Assembly: GCA_029573365.1 (NCBI GenBank)
Contig: JAKQGD010000051.1
Span: forward strand, 1-8,884
Length of the DNA: 8,884 bases
Reading direction: 5' to 3'
Source of the DNA: Bacteroidota bacterium
GTDB taxonomy: Bacteria; Bacteroidota; Bacteroidia; Chitinophagales; Saprospiraceae
The notes beneath the pieces are model-generated. The model worked only from the letters and a program-made list of their open reading frames with translations, was not told the origin of the DNA and ran no database searches. This document shows, piece after piece, positions 7,202-8,884 of this stretch. The stretch's first letter is position 1, and every line of letters begins with the position of its first letter. The position numbers and the translations under genes were made by a program.

Positions 7202-7885
7202 TTAAATTAATTTATCAAATCTCCAAAGTTTACCATTAAAATCTGTGAAAGATATTATTCCATATTTATAATTGAAATTTACAATTGACAAAGGATCCTG
7301 ATATCCAACATTTAATACATCTTGAAATGTCTTGTTTAGTATGACTTTTTCACTAATGGATTTATAATTCCATGAACTTGGCCAGGATCTCGTGTTTGTT
7401 TCATGATAAAATACTTGGCTAAATAAATATTCAGGACCAGGATCCATTAAGAAAATATTAATTACATCTGCAATATATTCGTTTTTTGGTTCTATATAAT
7501 ATGGTCTTGATTCCAAACTAAATTGAAATTTAATATTTAACGAATCATTACTAATTGTAAAATTTTTTGATTGAAATGAATAGTGGTATTTAACAGTGTC
7601 ACCTGGTTCATATACATTATATTTTAGTAAATATGCTCCATCAAATTGAGCAATTGGCTTTTCGATTATCTCAAATACAATTTCGCTAAAGTTTGAATCT
7701 ATAAAAGTTATTCCCTTTTTTCCCAAATAAGGAAGTGTATCAATGCTTGATTGCAATAAATTATACATTCCTATATTTACATTACGAATATCATCTTTAT
7801 CACGAATAATATTGTCTTTTGAACAGGAAAAGGTAAGTAAAATAATTGCGAAACAAAAGTTAATGATATTTCTTATTACATTCAT
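7202..7885 (-). CDS. AT-rich orphan lipoprotein, function unknown
   Basis: From the ATG at 7885 the product is 227 residues. A hydrophobic signal peptide (NVIRNIINFCFAIILLTFSC) ends in a lipobox with C21, followed by SKDN, so it should be a lipoprotein exported to the envelope. A TTG codon 21 bases upstream keeps the frame open but would push the signal peptide inwards, so the ATG is preferred. The mature part is rich in beta-prone segments; the end, FNYKYGIISFTDFNGKLW, resembles the tails of many uncharacterised Bacteroidota lipoproteins. I recognise no domain. Base composition stands out: two sampled 60-base rows (7261-7320, 7501-7560) have 14 and 13 G+C, against 23-32 in three rows sampled from ppk1 and the beta-helix gene. 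Together with the neighbouring transposase remnant this suggests acquisition by transfer. The gene appears intact. Confidence 0.8.
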   Translation of the reverse strand: MNVIRNIINFCFAIILLTFSCSKDNIIRDKDDIRNVNIGMYNLLQSSIDTLPYLGKKGITFIDSNFSEIVFEIIEKPIAQFDGAYLLKYNVYEPGDTVKYHYSFQSKNFTISNDSLNIKFQFSLESRPYYIEPKNEYIADVINIFLMDPGPEYLFSQVFYHETNTRSWPSSWNYKSISEKVILNKTFQDVLNVGYQDPLSIVNFNYKYGIISFTDFNGKLWRFDKLI

Positions 7886-7948
7886 TAGTTTAATATTTGT
7901 AACCAATAGTCCGCTAAAAAAATGGGATTGTTAAATATATTAGAAAAA

Positions 7949-7956
7949 CAAATATA
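7949..7956 (-). promoter_or_regulatory. Candidate -7 promoter box for the AT-rich lipoprotein gene
   Basis: On the minus strand TATATTTG is an exact match to the Bacteroidota TAnnTTTG box, 64-71 bases before the ATG at 7885. The -33 region would fall in the left arm of the inverted repeat at 7961-7979, where no TTG is seen. In such AT-rich DNA the match may be chance. Confidence 0.3.
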
Positions 7957-7960
7957 TAAA

Positions 7961-8039
7961 AGAAGTAAATGCGTATCTTTAGGTTCTAACCTGAGATCTA
8001 AACTGCAAAATAATGATCTCGCAAGATGCATTTACTTCT
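7961..8039. repeat. Long imperfect inverted repeat with inner hairpins
   Basis: The left arm AGAAGTAAATGC (7961-7972) plus ATCTT (7975-7979) pairs with AAGATGCATTTACTTCT (8023-8039): 17 pairs with a two-base bulge (GT, 7973-7974). Inside are two smaller inverted repeats: AGG/CCT in AGGTTCTAACCT (7981-7992), and GAGATC (7993-7998) with GATCTC (8015-8020). A single strand could fold into a three-way, cloverleaf-like form. The right arm overlaps the first codons of the transposase remnant, so it may be the end of a mobile element. It does not look like an intrinsic terminator, since no T-run follows on either strand. Confidence 0.55.
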
Positions 8040-8255
8040 GGCCGAAGCCTTATAGGCACAATTTTAGGCAAAATGAACAACATTGGCAAGGTTCGGTACA
8101 ACTTTTTATTACACATCCTCATGATGTACCTTAGTATGCGTGGCAGGATAAACTTTTTACAACTGGGCCGGTACGGCAACAGAGATGAACACACTTATCG
8201 CAATCAATTTAATGAGGAGTTTGACTGGGTACGTACATCGTTTGCATCCAAATAG
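8013..8255 (+). pseudogene. Truncated transposase, N-terminal remnant
   Basis: An 80-codon frame whose part from about residue 21 (MNNIGKVRYNFLLHILMMYL, then SMRGRINFLQLGRYG and EHTYRNQFNEEFDW) closely resembles the N-terminal helical region of DDE transposases I know from Bacteroidota insertion sequences. That region normally precedes several hundred residues carrying the catalytic DDE triad. Here the frame stops at TAG (8253-8255) right after SFASK, and none of the three plus frames downstream continues the transposase, so the catalytic part is deleted or replaced rather than merely frameshifted. The true start may be the ATG at 8073 rather than 8013. I cannot name the IS family with confidence. 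The piece cannot be an active transposase. Confidence 0.7.
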
Positions 8256-8303
8256 ATTCTTTACATTATAGGGTTCTGTCATAAAGGACTTAAATATCAG
8301 TAT

Positions 8304-8324
8304 GATAACCGGTGCGGATAACCG
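8304..8324 (+). repeat. Short direct repeat GATAACCG x2
   Basis: GATAACCG occurs at 8304-8311 and 8317-8324, separated by GTGCG. It lies in the non-coding stretch after the transposase remnant. It may be a binding site with two half-sites or simply chance. Otherwise 8256-8363 shows no gene or recognisable signal. Confidence 0.25.
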
Positions 8325-8363
8325 ATGAGATGCCAGAAAGTCTTTCGACCAGTACATCTTAAA

Positions 8364-8450
8364 GAGTGAGGGACAGAAGCGGCATCCCGATGTGTATCGG
8401 GATACAGCGGATGGCCCGACCCCGACCCTCCATGGGACGGGGGCACTCCC
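8364..8450 (+). other. GC-rich double-hairpin element, possible structured RNA or dispersed repeat
   Basis: Two perfect or near-perfect hairpins follow each other. Hairpin 1 is ATCCCGAT (8384-8391), loop GTGT, ATCGGGAT (8396-8403). Hairpin 2 is CCCCG-A-CCC (8420-8428), loop TCCAT, GGG-A-CGGGG (8434-8442), with one A/A mismatch. Each is preceded by a similar lead: ACAGAAGCGGCATCCCGA (8373-8390) and ACAGCGGATGGCCCGA (8404-8419), so the element looks like two related modules. GAGTG (8364-8368) can pair with CACTC (8444-8448) and close the whole structure. No T-run follows on the plus strand and no A-run precedes on it, so it is not a classical terminator for either direction. The strand is not certain. 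The motif ATCGGGATACAGCGGA seems familiar from Bacteroidota intergenic DNA, but this is unverified recollection. Confidence 0.45.
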
Positions 8451-8470
8451 AAAAAATTAAAGTAGTAAGG

Positions 8471-8480
8471 GTTATAGTCA
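8471..8480 (+). repeat. Right copy of 10-base direct repeat GTTATAGTCA
   Basis: This copy is identical to 7181-7190 and in the same orientation. It lies 32 bases before the glycosyltransferase start and 21 bases after the double-hairpin element. Confidence 0.45.
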
Positions 8481-8511
8481 TTATATTTGCTGCCGTTAAA
8501 TAGGTATAAGT

Positions 8512-8884
8512 GTGCATGCCATCATCGATGTGATCATCCCTGCGTACAACGAAGAAGAGTCTATAGCCCTGGTAGTAGGAGATATCCCGCCCAACACTGT
8601 GAGGCATATCCTGGTGTGTGACAACGCCAGCACGGATGATACTGCCCTGGCCGCCAGAAATGCAGGTGCCACGGTGGTATCTGCCCCTCAGAAAGGATAC
8701 GGCAATGCCTGCCTCAGTGGCATGGCTTACATAGCTGATCTCGATACTAAACCTGACGTGGTGGTGTTTCTCGACGGAGATCATGCTGATCACCCTGAAG
8801 AAATCAACTCTGTGGTGCGGCCGATCCTCGAAGGCAAGGCAGACATGGTGATAGGATCCAGGGCCCTCGGCCACAAGGAAGATG
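8512..8884 (+). CDS. Glycosyltransferase family 2 (dolichyl-phosphate mannosyltransferase-like), N-terminal part
   Basis: A GT-A fold glycosyltransferase that would move a sugar from a nucleotide-sugar donor onto a lipid or glycan acceptor at the inner face of the membrane. The gene runs off the right end after 124 codons. Motifs in order from the GTG start: VIIPAYNEEES (7-17, first strand and nucleotide-binding loop), LVCDNASTDDT (34-44), GYGNACLSGM (62-71), VFLDGDHADHPEEI (85-98, with the DxD-type metal-binding D88/D90) and DMVIGSRALG (111-120). This order fits the DPM/DPG-synthase-like branch of GT2. The frame has a stop at 8497-8499 and no in-frame ATG before residue 71, so a GTG start is needed; 8512 is chosen, with GTG 8527 as alternative. 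The gene lies 32 bases after the right direct repeat, so its promoter may be within or next to the inserted segment. Acceptor and C-terminal membrane segments cannot be seen. Confidence 0.9.
   Translation, partial: MHAIIDVIIPAYNEEESIALVVGDIPPNTVRHILVCDNASTDDTALAARNAGATVVSAPQKGYGNACLSGMAYIADLDTKPDVVVFLDGDHADHPEEINSVVRPILEGKADMVIGSRALGHKED

Larger units (their letters stand above)
7181..8480. mobile_element. Candidate inserted patchwork segment bounded by direct repeats
   Basis: The segment between the two GTTATAGTCA copies differs from its surroundings. It contains an AT-rich orphan lipoprotein gene, an imperfect inverted repeat, an N-terminal transposase remnant and a GC-rich double-hairpin element. 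The housekeeping and operon-like genes stop just before it and the glycosyltransferase gene begins 32 bases after it. It is not a complete known element: no full transposase or integrase is present and composition within it is uneven. It may be the result of several insertions followed by decay. Confidence 0.35.

Noticed and set aside
7886..7906. Upstream TTG start for the AT-rich lipoprotein
   Set aside because: It would add seven residues before a complete signal peptide that already begins at the ATG at 7885.
7961..8039. Integron attC site
   Set aside because: A bulged, imperfect inverted repeat recalls attC, but the core boxes RYYYAAC and GTTRRRY are not at the arm ends, and there is no integrase or cassette array.
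8256..8365. Frameshifted continuation of the transposase
   Set aside because: I translated all three plus frames; none shows the expected catalytic-core segments, so truncation is the better reading.
8384..8442. Intrinsic terminator for the DNA before the glycosyltransferase
   Set aside because: The hairpins are strong, but no T-run follows them on the plus strand or the minus strand.
8366..8503. Small plus-strand ORF of 45 codons starting with GTG across the double-hairpin element
   Set aside because: It has no recognisable protein features, and the hairpins and repeated modules explain the sequence better than coding does.
8359..8874. Minus-strand ORF of 171 codons opposite the glycosyltransferase
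   Set aside because: It is the shadow of the plus-strand GT2 gene, whose motifs are unmistakable.
1..8884. CRISPR array, tRNA or rRNA genes
   Set aside because: No regularly spaced repeats, and no tRNA or rRNA sequence was recognised on either strand.

Overview
The window looks like chromosomal DNA from a member of the Bacteroidota. It carries three lipoproteins with Bacteroidota-type signal peptides, a beta-helix surface lipoprotein with the C-terminal ending common in that phylum, start sites that mostly lack a Shine-Dalgarno sequence, and a transposase fragment of a kind I associate with that phylum. A Saprospiria- or Cytophagia-like host is a guess; nothing here fixes the class.

Layout. 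Positions 1-4209 (plus strand) hold housekeeping genes: the C-terminal part of the DNA-end nuclease subunit SbcD, then ppk1 (polyphosphate kinase) and purB (adenylosuccinate lyase). ppk1 and purB overlap by 4 bases (ATGA). Positions 4236-7006 (minus strand, convergent with purB) hold a probable three-gene transcription unit. It is read from right to left: a beta-helix lipoprotein, a small DUF3052-like cytosolic protein 29 bases downstream, and a DUF6438-like lipoprotein 105 bases further on.

Positions 7181-8480 form a patchwork accessory segment. It contains an AT-rich orphan lipoprotein gene (minus strand), a long imperfect inverted repeat, an N-terminal transposase remnant, and a GC-rich element made of two similar hairpin modules. 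A perfect 10-base direct repeat, GTTATAGTCA, flanks the segment. The window ends inside a family-2 glycosyltransferase gene (from 8512, plus strand, GTG start).

How the genes fit together. ppk1 and purB are probably translationally coupled, which would tie polyphosphate synthesis to AMP/IMP supply; this is inference. The minus-strand unit would place two lipoproteins in the envelope along with one soluble partner of unknown role. I see no clear new defence, secretion or RNA-guided system. The observations most worth a second look are the double-hairpin element (8364-8450), the 10-base repeats around the patchwork segment, the altered GTGN motif in PPK1, and the lipoprotein that seems to join a DUF6438 domain to a subtilase-propeptide-like tail with no protease.
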